From NCBI GenBank assembly GCA_965246915.1, contig CBDFGB010000006.1, positions 30,194 to 94,193 on the forward strand: 64,000 nt of DNA. The letters are read 5' to 3'. Below the pieces are notes generated by a model. It did no database searches and was not told the DNA's origin. It was given only the letters and a program-made list of their open reading frames with translations. The DNA is from CAVRQM01 sp965246915. GTDB lineage: Bacteria > Pseudomonadota > Alphaproteobacteria > Acetobacterales > Acetobacteraceae. Made by a program: the position numbers and the translations under genes. Each line of letters starts with the position of its first letter. The first letter of the stretch is position 1. This document shows positions 34,293 to 43,748 of this stretch, piece after piece.

Positions 34293-36329
34293 ATGACGAC
34301 CCCGGCTTCCGACAAGACCTGTATCGACACCATCCGCACGCTGTCGATGGACGCGGTGCAGAAGGCCAATTCCGGCCACCCTGGCACGCCGATGTCGATG
34401 GCCCCGGTCGCCTACACGCTGTGGCAGGAGATGCTGACCTACGACCCGGCCCGCCCGGATTGGACCAACCGCGACCGCTTCGTCCTCTCGGTCGGCCATG
34501 CCTCCATGTTGCTCTACTCGCTGCTGCATCTGGCCGAGGTAAAGGACCCTGACGGCGGCCTCGCGGTGCGGCTCGACGACATCAAGGCGTTCCGCCAGAT
34601 CGACAGCCGCACGCCCGGCCATCCCGAATACCGCATGACCACGGGGGTCGAGACCACCACGGGCCCGCTGGGTCAGGGCTGCGGCAACTCGGTCGGCATG
34701 GCGATGGCCGAACGGGCACTCGCCAACCGCTACAACAAGCCGGGTTTCGCGCTGTTCGACCACCATGTCTGGGTGCTTGCCGGCGACGGCTGCATGATGG
34801 AGGGGGTGACCAGCGAGGCCGCGTCGACCGCCGCCCATTTGCGCCTGGGCAACCTCACGTGGATCTACGACAGCAACCGCATCACCATCGAAGGCAGCAC
34901 CGATCTCGCGTTTGACGAAGACGTCATGGCCCGCTTCGCCGCCTATGGCTGGCATGTCGAGGACGTGCCGAATTCCGAGGACACGGCGGCCGTGCTGCGA
35001 GCTCTGCGGGCCGCCAAGGCCGAGACGACGAGGCCGAGCTTCATCCGCGTCCACAGCACGATCGGCCAGGGCGCGCCCACCAAGGCGGGCAGCCACAAGG
35101 CGCACGGCGAGCCGCTCGGCGTCGACGAGATCAAGGGGGCGAAGAAATCGTACGGCTGGCCGGAAGACAGCTCGTTCCTGGTGCCGGACGGCGTGCACGA
35201 GCATTTCGCCGAAAAGATGGGCGCGCGGGGTGCGGCCGCTTCGGCCGCCTGGGACAAGCTGTTCGCCGCCTATCGCGACGAGTATCCGGATCTCGCGGCC
35301 GAGCTCGACAACATCGCCGCCCACAAGCTGCCGGACGGCTGGGACAGCGAGATCCCGGTCTTCCCGGCCGACCCGAAGGGCCTCGCGTCCCGCGACAGCA
35401 GCCAGAAGGTGCTGAACGCGATCGGGCCGCACGTCCCCTGGCTGATCGGCGGTGCGGCCGACCTCGCGCCGTCCACCAAGAGCAACATGACGTTCCAAGG
35501 CGCGGGCAGCTTTCAAGCCGACAGCTACGGCGGCCGCAATCTGCACTTCGGCATTCGCGAGCACGCGATGGGCTCGATCGTCAACGGCATGGCCACTTAC
35601 GGCCTGCGCAGCTACGGCTCGGGCTTCCTGATCTTCTCGGACTACATGAAGGCGCCGATCCGGCTGTCGGCGATCATGGAATTGCCGGTCATCTACATCT
35701 TCACCCATGACAGCATCGGTGTGGGCGAGGACGGGCCGACTCATCAGCCGATCGAGCAGATCGCGACATTGCGCGCCACGCCCGGCCTGCACACGATCCG
35801 CCCCGCCGACGCCAACGAGGTCGCGGTCGCCTGGAAGGTCGCGATGACCGCGACACACCAGCCGACCGCGCTGATCCTCTCCCGTCAGGCGCTTCCGACG
35901 CTCGATCGTTCCGAATATGCCCCCGCGGAAGGGCTGGCGCGCGGCGCATATGTGCTGCACGACGCGCCCGGCGGGGCGCCGCAGGTGATTCTGATGGCCA
36001 CCGGCAGCGAGGTGGCGCTCATCGTCGCGGCCGCCAAATCGCTGGCCGAGCAAGGGATCCGGGCGCGGCTCGTCTCAATGCCCTGTTGGGACATCTTCGA
36101 GAAGCAGGACGAGGCCTATCGCCGCTCGGTCCTGCCGCCAGAGATAAAGGCGCGCGTCGCCGTGGAGCAGGCCGCCACCATGGGCTGGGACCGCTATGTC
36201 GGCCTGGACGGGCGGATCATCGCGATGCACACGTTCGGAGCATCGGCGCCCCTGCCCGATCTGCTGAAGAAATTCGGCTTCACGGCGGACAAGGTGCTCG
36301 AGGCCGCCCGCTCGTTGGTGGCGGCGTAA
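34293..36329 (+). CDS. tkt: Transketolase
   Basis: 678 residues. TPP-dependent two-carbon transfer in the pentose phosphate (or Calvin) pathway. KANSGHPGTPMSMAPVAYTL, GPLGQGCGNSVGMA and GDGCMMEGVTSEA (TPP motif, Gly-Asp-Gly 164-166) are intact; VGEDGPTHQPIEQ carries the catalytic Glu of the pyrimidine domain. ATG at 34293 follows GAGAGGG; a GTG/other start 48 bases upstream is not homologous. First gene of tkt-zwf-gntK. Confidence 0.96.
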   Translation: MTTPASDKTCIDTIRTLSMDAVQKANSGHPGTPMSMAPVAYTLWQEMLTYDPARPDWTNRDRFVLSVGHASMLLYSLLHLAEVKDPDGGLAVRLDDIKAFRQIDSRTPGHPEYRMTTGVETTTGPLGQGCGNSVGMAMAERALANRYNKPGFALFDHHVWVLAGDGCMMEGVTSEAASTAAHLRLGNLTWIYDSNRITIEGSTDLAFDEDVMARFAAYGWHVEDVPNSEDTAAVLRALRAAKAETTRPSFIRVHSTIGQGAPTKAGSHKAHGEPLGVDEIKGAKKSYGWPEDSSFLVPDGVHEHFAEKMGARGAAASAAWDKLFAAYRDEYPDLAAELDNIAAHKLPDGWDSEIPVFPADPKGLASRDSSQKVLNAIGPHVPWLIGGAADLAPSTKSNMTFQGAGSFQADSYGGRNLHFGIREHAMGSIVNGMATYGLRSYGSGFLIFSDYMKAPIRLSAIMELPVIYIFTHDSIGVGEDGPTHQPIEQIATLRATPGLHTIRPADANEVAVAWKVAMTATHQPTALILSRQALPTLDRSEYAPAEGLARGAYVLHDAPGGAPQVILMATGSEVALIVAAAKSLAEQGIRARLVSMPCWDIFEKQDEAYRRSVLPPEIKARVAVEQAATMGWDRYVGLDGRIIAMHTFGASAPLPDLLKKFGFTADKVLEAARSLVAA

Positions 36330-36333
36330 GCCG

Positions 36334-37878
36334 ATGGTTGACGTCCTCGACAGCCATCTCGCCAACGATCCGTCGACCCTGAAGCAGGCGAGCGCGGCGC
36401 CTGCCTCGGTCATCGTGATCTTCGGCGCGGCCGGCGATCTGACCAAGCGCCTGCTGATGCCGGCACTCTACAACCTCGCCATCGCGGGTCTGCTGTCCGA
36501 CGATTTTTCCGTCCATGGAATCGACCGGGTGGCCGATGACGATGCGAAGTTCCGCGCCCATCAGACCGAGACCCTCAGCGCCTTCCTGGCCGATCGCGGC
36601 GGCGCCCTCAGCCCGGACAGCCTCGATCAGACCAAGCTGGCGTGGCTGATCGAGCGGCTGTCGTACACGCCCGGCGATTTCGCGGATCCGACCACGTTCG
36701 ACCAACTTCGCGAGTGGCTGGGTGGGCGCAATGCCGTCTTCTACCTCGCGGTCGCCGACCGGTTCTTCGGGCCGATCGTCGACCAGTTGGCGCAGGCGAA
36801 GCTGCTGGAAAAAAGCGACACGACGTTCCGCCGGGTGGTGATCGAGAAGCCGTTCGGCCACGATCTGACCTCCGCCCGCGAGTTGAACGAGCGCATCCTG
36901 AAGGTTCTCGACGAGAGCCAGATTTTTCGCATCGACCATTTCCTCGGCAAGGAGACAGTGCAGAACATCATGGCGCTGCGCTTCAGCAACGGCATGTTCG
37001 AGCCGATCTGGCAGCGCGACCATATCAGCCATGTCGAGATCACGGCGGCCGAGACCGTGGGGGTCGAGGCGCGCGGGAAATTCTACGAGGTCACCGGCGC
37101 GATGCGCGACATGGTGCCCAACCACATGTTCCAGTTGCTGGCGATGGTTGCCATGGAGCCGCCCAACAGCTTTGACGCCGATGCGGTACGGGCGGAAAAG
37201 GCCAAGGTGGTGCAAGCCATCCGGCCGATGACTCCGGCCGAGGCGCGTGACTGCGTGGTGCGCGGACAGTATGTCGGCGGCACCAGCCGCGGTGCCACGG
37301 TGCGGTCCTACCGCGACGAGCCGGACGTCGATGGCGCGTCCAACACCGAGACCTACGTCGCGCTGAAACTGGCCATCGACAATTGGCGCTGGGCGGGGGT
37401 GCCGTTCTACATCCGCACAGGCAAGCGGATGACGACACGCAAGACCGAGATCGTGGTCCATTTCAAACAGGCGCCGTTCGCGATGTTCCGCGACACGCCG
37501 GTCGATCGCCTGGCACCCAACACGATGACGTTGCATATCCAGCCGAGCGAGGGCGTGAGCCTGCAGTTCAGCGCCAAAATCCCGGGACCGACGGTGCGGC
37601 TGGGCCCGGTGACGATGGACATGAAATACGCCGACTATTTCAAGACCGGCAGCGCCACCGGCTATGAGACCTTGCTGTACGACGTGCTGATCGGCGATGC
37701 CACGCTGTTCCAGCGCGCCGACAATGTCGAGGCGGGCTGGCAGGCTGTGCAACCTATCCTCGACCTTTGGGCGCGCGAGAAAATTCGCGTGCATTTCTAT
37801 GAGGCGGGCAGCGACGGTCCGGCCGTTGCCGACGACCTGCTGGCACGCGACGGCCATCGTTGGGCGAAGCTGGTGTGA
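36334..37878 (+). CDS. zwf: Glucose-6-phosphate dehydrogenase
   Basis: 514 residues. Oxidises glucose 6-phosphate to 6-phosphogluconolactone. NADP motif GAAGDLTKR (31-39), EKPFGHD (171-177) and the active-site signature RIDHFLGKE (199-207; most homologues have Tyr for Phe203). Start is four bases after the tkt stop. No pgl gene follows; gluconokinase is next, so the lactonase must be elsewhere. Confidence 0.97.
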   Translation: MVDVLDSHLANDPSTLKQASAAPASVIVIFGAAGDLTKRLLMPALYNLAIAGLLSDDFSVHGIDRVADDDAKFRAHQTETLSAFLADRGGALSPDSLDQTKLAWLIERLSYTPGDFADPTTFDQLREWLGGRNAVFYLAVADRFFGPIVDQLAQAKLLEKSDTTFRRVVIEKPFGHDLTSARELNERILKVLDESQIFRIDHFLGKETVQNIMALRFSNGMFEPIWQRDHISHVEITAAETVGVEARGKFYEVTGAMRDMVPNHMFQLLAMVAMEPPNSFDADAVRAEKAKVVQAIRPMTPAEARDCVVRGQYVGGTSRGATVRSYRDEPDVDGASNTETYVALKLAIDNWRWAGVPFYIRTGKRMTTRKTEIVVHFKQAPFAMFRDTPVDRLAPNTMTLHIQPSEGVSLQFSAKIPGPTVRLGPVTMDMKYADYFKTGSATGYETLLYDVLIGDATLFQRADNVEAGWQAVQPILDLWAREKIRVHFYEAGSDGPAVADDLLARDGHRWAKLV

Positions 37879-38393
37879 CGGGCGGCGCGCCACGGCCCGT
37901 GCTTGTGGTGATGGGCGTCTCAGGGAGCGGCAAGACGACCGTCGCGGTCGCGCTCGCCGATCGGCTCGGCTGGCGGTTCAAGGAGGGCGACAGCCTGCAT
38001 CCGGCCGCCAACATCGCGAAGATGCATTCGGGCCAGCCGCTCGACGACGACGACCGCTGGCCATGGCTCGATTACGTCGCGGCCTGGATCGACGCGCGGC
38101 GCGCGGCGGGCGAGCCGGGGATCATCACCTGCTCGGCGCTGCGCCGGGTCTATCGTGACCGGATCATCGGGGGGCGCGACGGTGTGCGGCTGGTGTTTCT
38201 CCACGCGCCGCGGGACGTGCTGGCCACGAGGCTGGGGAGCCGGCAGGGCCATTTCATGCCGGCGAGCCTGCTGGACAGCCAGCTCGCGACGCTGGAGGAG
38301 CCGGGCGCTGACGAACACCCGATACGGGCAGACGTCACCGGTCCGACCGACGGCGTCGTCGACGCCATCGTCGCCGGCTTGCGAGACCGCTGA
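37875..38393 (+). CDS. gntK: Gluconokinase
   Basis: 172 residues. Phosphorylates gluconate to 6-phosphogluconate, feeding the pentose phosphate or Entner-Doudoroff route. P-loop GVSGSGKTT (14-22), FKEGDSLHPAANIAKMHSGQ and the C-terminal SRQGHFMPASLLDSQLATLE are characteristic. The GTG at 37875 overlaps the zwf stop (GTGA); a TTG at 37860 would add five residues. Coupled to zwf, consistent with gluconate use. Confidence 0.93.
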   Translation: MTGGAPRPVLVVMGVSGSGKTTVAVALADRLGWRFKEGDSLHPAANIAKMHSGQPLDDDDRWPWLDYVAAWIDARRAAGEPGIITCSALRRVYRDRIIGGRDGVRLVFLHAPRDVLATRLGSRQGHFMPASLLDSQLATLEEPGADEHPIRADVTGPTDGVVDAIVAGLRDR

Positions 38394-38446
38394 TCGGCTT
38401 GCCGGCAAGCCTTGCCCCCGATCCGTAGCGGGGCGATATTCCAAGC

Positions 38447-38540
38447 GGGGGTCGGCGGTGGACGGGCGCCTCGCCAACCCGGTCAGGTCCGGAAGGAAGC
38501 AGCCGCAACGAGTTTCCGCCCGGGTTATCGTCCGGCCCCC
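38447..38540 (+). ncRNA. ffs: Signal recognition particle RNA, small bacterial (4.5S) type
   Basis: The universal SRP loop GGTCAGGTCCGGAAGGAAGC plus AGCC is at 38481-38504. Flanks GGGGGTCGG at 38447 and CCGGCCCCC at 38532-38540 pair to close a hairpin of about 94 nt. Located just upstream of dnaX, the usual alphaproteobacterial position. Exact ends are approximate. Confidence 0.93.
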
Positions 38541-38596
38541 ACCCGTCCCACCCGCATAGCAGCCCACGACCGGGGCGGCCGGAGACAGCGCCGCGC

Positions 38597-40441
38597 ATGA
38601 GCCTGTTCGACGACCCCTCCGATCCGGTGCGGCCGCCGCCCGGCCCTGCCTTGCCTGGGCTGGAGGCGCCCCCGCCGGAACCACCGGCCGTCGCGTATCG
38701 CGTGCTCGCCCGCAAGTATCGGCCAACGATATTCGACGATCTGATCGGCCAGGACGTGCTGGTGCGGATCTTGCGCAATGCCTTTCTTCTCGACCGGGTC
38801 GCGCACGCCTTCATGCTCACCGGCGTGCGCGGCGTGGGCAAGACGACCACCGCGCGCATCATCGCCCGCGCGCTCAATTGCGTCGGAGCGGATGGCACCG
38901 GCGGCGCGACCGCCGATCCCTGCGGCGTGTGCGCCAACTGCGTGGCGATCCTCGCCGACCGGCATCCGGACGTGACCGAGATGGATGCGGCCAGCCGCAC
39001 CGGAGTCGACGACGTGCGCGAGATCATCGAGGCCACGCGCTTCCGCCCCCTGCAAGCCCGGACGCGCGTGTTCATCATCGACGAAGTCCACATGCTGTCG
39101 CGCAACGCGTTCAACGCGCTGCTCAAGACGCTGGAGGAGCCGCCGCCGCACGTGAAATTCGTCTTCGCGACCACCGATATCCGCAAGGTGCCGGTCACCG
39201 TTCTTTCGCGCTGCCAGCGTTTTGATCTCCGCCGCGTGTCGGTCGCGGAGCTGTCCGGCCATTTCTCGTCGATCGCCGCGCGCGAGGGTGTGGCGATCGA
39301 GGACGAAGCCGTGGCACTGATCGCCCGCGCCTCCGAGGGGTCCGTGCGCGACGGCCTGTCGCTGCTGGATCAAGCCATCGCGCAGGCAACCCCCGGCACG
39401 CCGATCGCCGCCAGAGCCGTCTCCGAAATGCTGGGCGTCTCTGACCGCGATTCGCTGTTCGACCTGCTCGACGCGCTGATGGACGGGCGCGTTGCCGACA
39501 TGCTGGCGGTCACCGACCGGGCGCATGAGCGCGGTGCCGATCTGGGCGTCATGCTGGCCGACCTGTTGGATCTGCTGCACACCCTGTCGCGGCTGAAGGC
39601 GATCCCCGACCTGCGCAATGGTCGGGCGCTGCCGGAATCCGAGCGGACGCGCGGCGCGGCGCTGGCCGACCGCCTCGACATGGCGACGATCGGCCGCGCC
39701 TGGCAGATGCTGCTGAAGGGCATCTCGGAGGTCGAGGCCGCGCCGGACCGGCGGGCGGCGGGCGAGATGGTGCTGATCCGGCTGTGCCATGTCGCCGACC
39801 TGCCGCCGCCCGCCGAGCTGATCCGTCAGCTCACGGCCGCGACGCCCGTCCGACCCGACACGCTGGCCGTCACGCCGCCACGCAACGGCGGTGGTGGCGG
39901 CGGCACGGTTCGTGCCGTCGCGGTACAGCCGCGAAACGAGCCGGAACATGCCGCCGCCCCCCCGCGGCCGGAACCCCGCAGCTTTGCCGATGTCGTGGCG
40001 CTCGCGGCGGAGCGCCGGGAGGCCAGTTTGCACGCCCATTTGCGGCAATCGGTCCATCTGGTCCGCTTCGCCCCGCCCGTGATCGAGGTGCGGCCGCAGG
40101 CGGATGCCCCGCGCGATCTCGCCGCCCGCTTGGCCGCGATGCTGCAGGACGTCACCGGCGCGCGCTGGACGATCGCGCTGTCGGCGGCGGCAGGCGATCC
40201 GACTTTGGCCGAGCAGCGCGACGCGACCGCCGCGCGCCAGCGCGACGATGCCGCGGAGCATCCGCTCGTCCGGGCGATCATGGAGGCCTTTCCCGGCGCG
40301 CGGATCCAGAGCGCGGACTCGGCGGCGCTTGCACCGACCCCGCCGGGCGTGACACCCGACGATACGGCAATGGAGACCGGGCCGGGATTCGCGCCCGACG
40401 ATGCGGTGCCGGCCGATGCCCCCGATGACGAGGAGGACTGA
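38597..40441 (+). CDS. dnaX: DNA polymerase III subunit gamma/tau
   Basis: 614 residues. Clamp-loader ATPase: RVLARKYRPTIFDDLIGQD, Walker A GVRGVGKTT (77-85), zinc module Cys95-Cys109-Cys112-Cys115, FIIDEVHMLSRNAFNALLKT and the arginine finger region FATTDIRKVPVTVLSRCQRF. The tail is Pro/Ala/Gly rich and ends acidic, consistent with a full-length tau; I see no slippery heptamer for a gamma product. It heads dnaX-ybaB-recR. ATG 56 bases after the SRP RNA. Confidence 0.96.
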   Translation: MSLFDDPSDPVRPPPGPALPGLEAPPPEPPAVAYRVLARKYRPTIFDDLIGQDVLVRILRNAFLLDRVAHAFMLTGVRGVGKTTTARIIARALNCVGADGTGGATADPCGVCANCVAILADRHPDVTEMDAASRTGVDDVREIIEATRFRPLQARTRVFIIDEVHMLSRNAFNALLKTLEEPPPHVKFVFATTDIRKVPVTVLSRCQRFDLRRVSVAELSGHFSSIAAREGVAIEDEAVALIARASEGSVRDGLSLLDQAIAQATPGTPIAARAVSEMLGVSDRDSLFDLLDALMDGRVADMLAVTDRAHERGADLGVMLADLLDLLHTLSRLKAIPDLRNGRALPESERTRGAALADRLDMATIGRAWQMLLKGISEVEAAPDRRAAGEMVLIRLCHVADLPPPAELIRQLTAATPVRPDTLAVTPPRNGGGGGGTVRAVAVQPRNEPEHAAAPPRPEPRSFADVVALAAERREASLHAHLRQSVHLVRFAPPVIEVRPQADAPRDLAARLAAMLQDVTGARWTIALSAAAGDPTLAEQRDATAARQRDDAAEHPLVRAIMEAFPGARIQSADSAALAPTPPGVTPDDTAMETGPGFAPDDAVPADAPDDEED

Positions 40442-40444
40442 GCG

Positions 40445-40768
40445 ATGAAGAATTTGGCGGGCCTGATGAAGCAGGCCGGCGAGATGCAGAAGAAGATGGA
40501 GGCGATGCAGGCCACGCTCGAGGCCGCTGTCCTGGAGGGCAGCGCCGGTGCCGGCATGGTCCGCATCACGATGACGGGCAAGGGCGAGCTGCGCGGCCTG
40601 ACGATCGATCCGAAGTTGATCGATCCGGACGAGGTGGAGATGCTGCAGGACCTGATTGTCGCGGCCCACGCCGACGCGCGCCGCAAGGTCGACGCCGCCT
40701 CCGCCGAGGAGATGGCGAAAGTCACCGGCGGGCTGCCGCTTCCGGCAGGGATGAAGCTGCCCTTCTGA
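40445..40768 (+). CDS. YbaB/EbfC nucleoid-associated protein
   Basis: 107 residues: MKNLAGLMKQAGEMQKKMEA coiled-coil start, central MVRITMTGKGELRGLTIDPK and a C-terminal Gly/Pro tail. It binds DNA as a dimer. It sits three bases after dnaX and just before recR, the conserved three-gene block. Confidence 0.95.
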   Translation: MKNLAGLMKQAGEMQKKMEAMQATLEAAVLEGSAGAGMVRITMTGKGELRGLTIDPKLIDPDEVEMLQDLIVAAHADARRKVDAASAEEMAKVTGGLPLPAGMKLPF

Positions 40769-40773
40769 TCGGC

Positions 40774-41367
40774 ATGGGCGGACCCGAGGTCGAGCGGCTG
40801 ATCGGGCTGCTGGCCAAACTGCCCGGCCTTGGCCCGCGCAGCGCCCGCCGCGCGGCACTCCGGCTGCTGATGGCACCCGAGCAACGGATGCTGCCGTTGG
40901 CGACGGCGCTGGCGGAGGCGGCGCGGGCCGTGCGCCCCTGCGAAATCTGCGGCAATCTGGACAGCACTGATCCCTGCACCGTGTGCGCGAACCCGGACCG
41001 CGACGCGAGCCTGATCTGCGTGGTCGAGGGTGTGGGCGATCTGTGGGCGCTGGAACGCGCGCATGTGCATGACGGGCGCTACCATGTGCTTGGCGGCACG
41101 ATCTCGGCGCTGGCCGGGACCCGACCCGAGGATCTCAACGTCGAACGACTGCTCGGCCGGGTGCGCGCAGGCGGGGTTGCCGAGGTGATTCTCGCGCTCG
41201 GGGCGACGGTGGACGGGGCCACGACGGCGCATTGGCTGGGCGACCGGCTGCGGCCGCTGGGGGTCGCGATCTCCCGCGTCGGTCACGGCGTGCCGATGGG
41301 CGGCGCGCTCGACGTTCTGGACGACGGGACACTGGCGGCGGCCCTGCGCGGCCGCCGCGCCGTGTGA
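40774..41367 (+). CDS. recR: Recombination mediator RecR
   Basis: 197 residues. Helix-hairpin-helix LPGLGPRSARRAALRLL, zinc finger CEICGNLDSTDPCTVC (Cys56, 59, 68, 71) and a Toprim domain with CVVEGVGDLWALE and ISRVGHGVPMGG. With RecFO it loads RecA at gaps. Five bases after the ybaB stop; converges on the permease gene with six bases between. Confidence 0.97.
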   Translation: MGGPEVERLIGLLAKLPGLGPRSARRAALRLLMAPEQRMLPLATALAEAARAVRPCEICGNLDSTDPCTVCANPDRDASLICVVEGVGDLWALERAHVHDGRYHVLGGTISALAGTRPEDLNVERLLGRVRAGGVAEVILALGATVDGATTAHWLGDRLRPLGVAISRVGHGVPMGGALDVLDDGTLAAALRGRRAV

Positions 41368-41373
41368 AACGGA

Positions 41374-42915
41374 CTAGAGGGAAGCCTCGCCGACCGCCCG
41401 CTCCTCCGCCCGGATTTCCGCCTGCCGCTCGGCGATGGCGCTGCCGACCGGCGGACCCTGAAACCGCCGCCGTTCGACCGCGAACCACAGCACCGCCAGG
41501 ATCGCGACGATGCCGATGCTGTACACCAGGAGTTGGTCGTTGGGCGGTTGGATGCCGATCAGCCAGAGGCAGAGCGCGCCGAGTGTGGTCACCAGCGCGA
41601 ACGGGCGCGACAGCCACCCCAGGCGGAACGGCCCAAACTCGGTCCATTTGCCGCCTTCCGCCAGCAGCCCGGCGGCGATCGGCATGGCGTAGGAGAGGTA
41701 CAGGAACACCGCGCAGCCGGTCGCCAGAACCGAGAACGCGGACGAATACAACGTGACCAGGGTCGATACGACCGCCACCAGCCAGATGGCCGCGACCGGG
41801 GTGCGATAGGTCGCGCTGACATGGCGCAGGATGCGCGACGCCGGCAGCCCGCCATCGCGGGCAAACGCGAAGGTCATCCGCGAGGTCGAGGTGAGGCCGG
41901 CCAGCGCGCACAGGTAGTTCGCCAGCACGATCGCGATATAGAGCACGTCCTTCAGCACGGCGGGCACCGGCAGGCCGCCGAGAAGGTTGAAGAAGACGTT
42001 CGCGCCGTCCTTGGCCGCGGTGGGCGGGCTTTGCATGGCGAGCACGAACGAGCACACCATGATGTAGCCGAAGATCGCCGAGTAGAGCACCGCGCTGACC
42101 ATCCCGCGCGGCACGGCGCGACGGGCGTCGACCGTCTCCTCCGACACATGCGCCGAGGCGTCGAAGCCGGTGATCGTATAGAGCGGCAGCAACAGGCCGA
42201 GGCCGAACACCAGAAGCAGGTTCTGGGTGGGCGGGAACACGCCGCCGCCGGCATCGCCGGTCAGGTTGGTGAAGGTGAACAACTTGCCGAAATCCAGGCC
42301 TGGAGCGGCATAGAGCATCGTGAGCGTCAGCACGATCGCAACCGCCATGATGAGGTAGCCGGAGAAGTCGGTCAGCGCCGTCGTGACCTTGATGCCGAAA
42401 TGGTTGAACAGCGCTTGGCTGGCGGTGATGAGGGCCACCGCGATCGCCTGCTGCGGCAAGCCCCAGGTCGAGGTGTCCAGGCCGAAGATGTTGGTCAGCA
42501 CCAGCGACTGAAACAGCAGGTAGACGCCGACATTGACCGAGGCCACGACGAAGATCAGTCCGAGCAGATTGATCCAGGCCGTCGCCCATCCCCAGCCTCG
42601 GCCGCCCAGGATCGACGACCAATGATATAGCCCGCCGGCGGTCGGGTAGGCGGAGGCGATCTGCGCCATGGCGCAGGCCACGATCAGGGCGAAGGCCGAG
42701 CCGACCGGCCAGCCAATGCCGATCGCGTAGCCGCCGCTGGCGCTGAGCCCGAGCTGGAAGGCAGTGATGCCGCCGGCGAGGATGCAGATGATCGAGAAGG
42801 AGATGGCGAAATTCGAGAAGCCGTGCATGCGCCGCGACAGCTCCTGCGCATAGCCCATGCTGTGCAGCACCCGCGCGTCCTCGGCGAGGATCGTCCGTTC
42901 GTCGCGCTGATCCAT
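41374..42915 (-). CDS. Amino acid/polyamine permease, APC superfamily
   Basis: 513 residues from Met at 42915, about twelve membrane segments. APC hallmarks: HGFSNFAISFSIICILAGGI, then ASAYPTAGGLYHWSSILGG and GFDASAHVSEETVDARRAVP followed by RGMV. The subgroup resembles GABA/choline-type permeases. A cytoplasmic amino acid or amine importer; substrate unknown. A short Met-start extension to 42987 has a Pro-rich run and is less likely. Confidence 0.88.
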   Translation of the reverse strand: MDQRDERTILAEDARVLHSMGYAQELSRRMHGFSNFAISFSIICILAGGITAFQLGLSASGGYAIGIGWPVGSAFALIVACAMAQIASAYPTAGGLYHWSSILGGRGWGWATAWINLLGLIFVVASVNVGVYLLFQSLVLTNIFGLDTSTWGLPQQAIAVALITASQALFNHFGIKVTTALTDFSGYLIMAVAIVLTLTMLYAAPGLDFGKLFTFTNLTGDAGGGVFPPTQNLLLVFGLGLLLPLYTITGFDASAHVSEETVDARRAVPRGMVSAVLYSAIFGYIMVCSFVLAMQSPPTAAKDGANVFFNLLGGLPVPAVLKDVLYIAIVLANYLCALAGLTSTSRMTFAFARDGGLPASRILRHVSATYRTPVAAIWLVAVVSTLVTLYSSAFSVLATGCAVFLYLSYAMPIAAGLLAEGGKWTEFGPFRLGWLSRPFALVTTLGALCLWLIGIQPPNDQLLVYSIGIVAILAVLWFAVERRRFQGPPVGSAIAERQAEIRAEERAVGEASL

Positions 42916-43036
42916 CAGTGTTCCCCAAGGTTGCCAGTTCGTGTCCGGCAGCATGCCGCATCGGAACGCGGCCGGGTCAAGCGGCATCGCGCGCGGGACC
43001 GGAGACGGCTAGGAGAACACAGGTTCGGAAAATGCT

Positions 43037-43615
43037 CTATTTATTGCGATAACGTAACGAATGGGGCGCGCGAATGGGGCGGCTCGAGCGATCCGTTCGA
43101 AGAAAGGCCCGTGAAATTGGCGCTGTGTCGCTAGGATGGAACCGGGGTACCGCCGCACGCACACCGCGAACGCACCGATCGAACACGCTTTTTGTTCCGC
43201 GCTTGGCGATCGCCCCTGTGGTCTCGATCGCGGCTCGCGGCGGCGACGCCGGCTCCGGCTCCGGCGGGGCGAATCGAGGAGCCGTTCCCCGTCCCGCTCG
43301 CCTGCCCGCGCACTGCATATGCCTGGCCTCCTCGGGCCGCGGCACGACGGTGTCGAATGACGCCAGAGGCTGGATGGTCCACGGTGACGCGGCGGGCGGG
43401 ATATGCGCCCGCTGCCGAGACGCCTGCGCGATCGCTGCTTCAAACTCCTTCATGACGTGTCGAAGGTAAGGCCGCACCACCCAGAGGAGGAGCGGCGCCA
43501 GCCCCCAGCGCCCAGCCGCCGCGGCGGTGACGTCCTGGATGAGTCCCTCGATGACCAACGCGAATCGTGCCGCGAGGTCGGGGCCAGGCTCGGCAGGGGT
43601 TGGGGCGACGGTCAC
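43037..43615 (-). CDS. Hypothetical protein, weakly supported
   Basis: About 190 residues if started at the GTG at 43615. The first 70 residues (EPGPDLAARFALVIEGLIQD to LRHVMKEFEAAIAQA) look like a real alpha-helical protein and recall small Acetobacteraceae proteins with a RFxxLIExL...LxxxLxxLLW pattern. The rest is Pro/Arg-rich without recognisable motifs, so the true stop or a frameshift is uncertain. An open frame reaches 43741. It is the only candidate in the 760-base gap between the permease and the next gene. Confidence 0.35.
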   Translation of the reverse strand: MTVAPTPAEPGPDLAARFALVIEGLIQDVTAAAAGRWGLAPLLLWVVRPYLRHVMKEFEAAIAQASRQRAHIPPAASPWTIQPLASFDTVVPRPEEARHMQCAGRRAGRGTAPRFAPPEPEPASPPRAAIETTGAIAKRGTKSVFDRCVRGVRAAVPRFHPSDTAPISRAFLRTDRSSRPIRAPHSLRYRNK

Positions 43616-43748
43616 ACCCTGATATGTGACACAAGTCAGACTGCTTGCCAAGAAGAATCTGAATGTGGCCGCGAAGGGCGTTGGTGTTCTGGCCAGGCAC
43701 GGAGGACGGTCGACAATCAAACCCGGATCCGGTCGCAGCACCGGCGAT

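Noticed and set aside
34257..36053. 598-codon minus-strand open frame
   Set aside because: Antisense to transketolase.
36280..37893. 537-codon minus-strand open frame
   Set aside because: Antisense to zwf.
38597..40441. Programmed frameshift in dnaX to make a short gamma subunit
   Set aside because: I looked for an A-rich slippery heptamer and saw none.
38525..40876. 783-codon minus-strand open frame
   Set aside because: Antisense shadow of dnaX and ybaB, with no domain signature.
41135..42961. 608-codon minus-strand frame over the permease
   Set aside because: Alternative frame on the same strand as the APC permease; Arg/His-rich, no hydrophobic segments.
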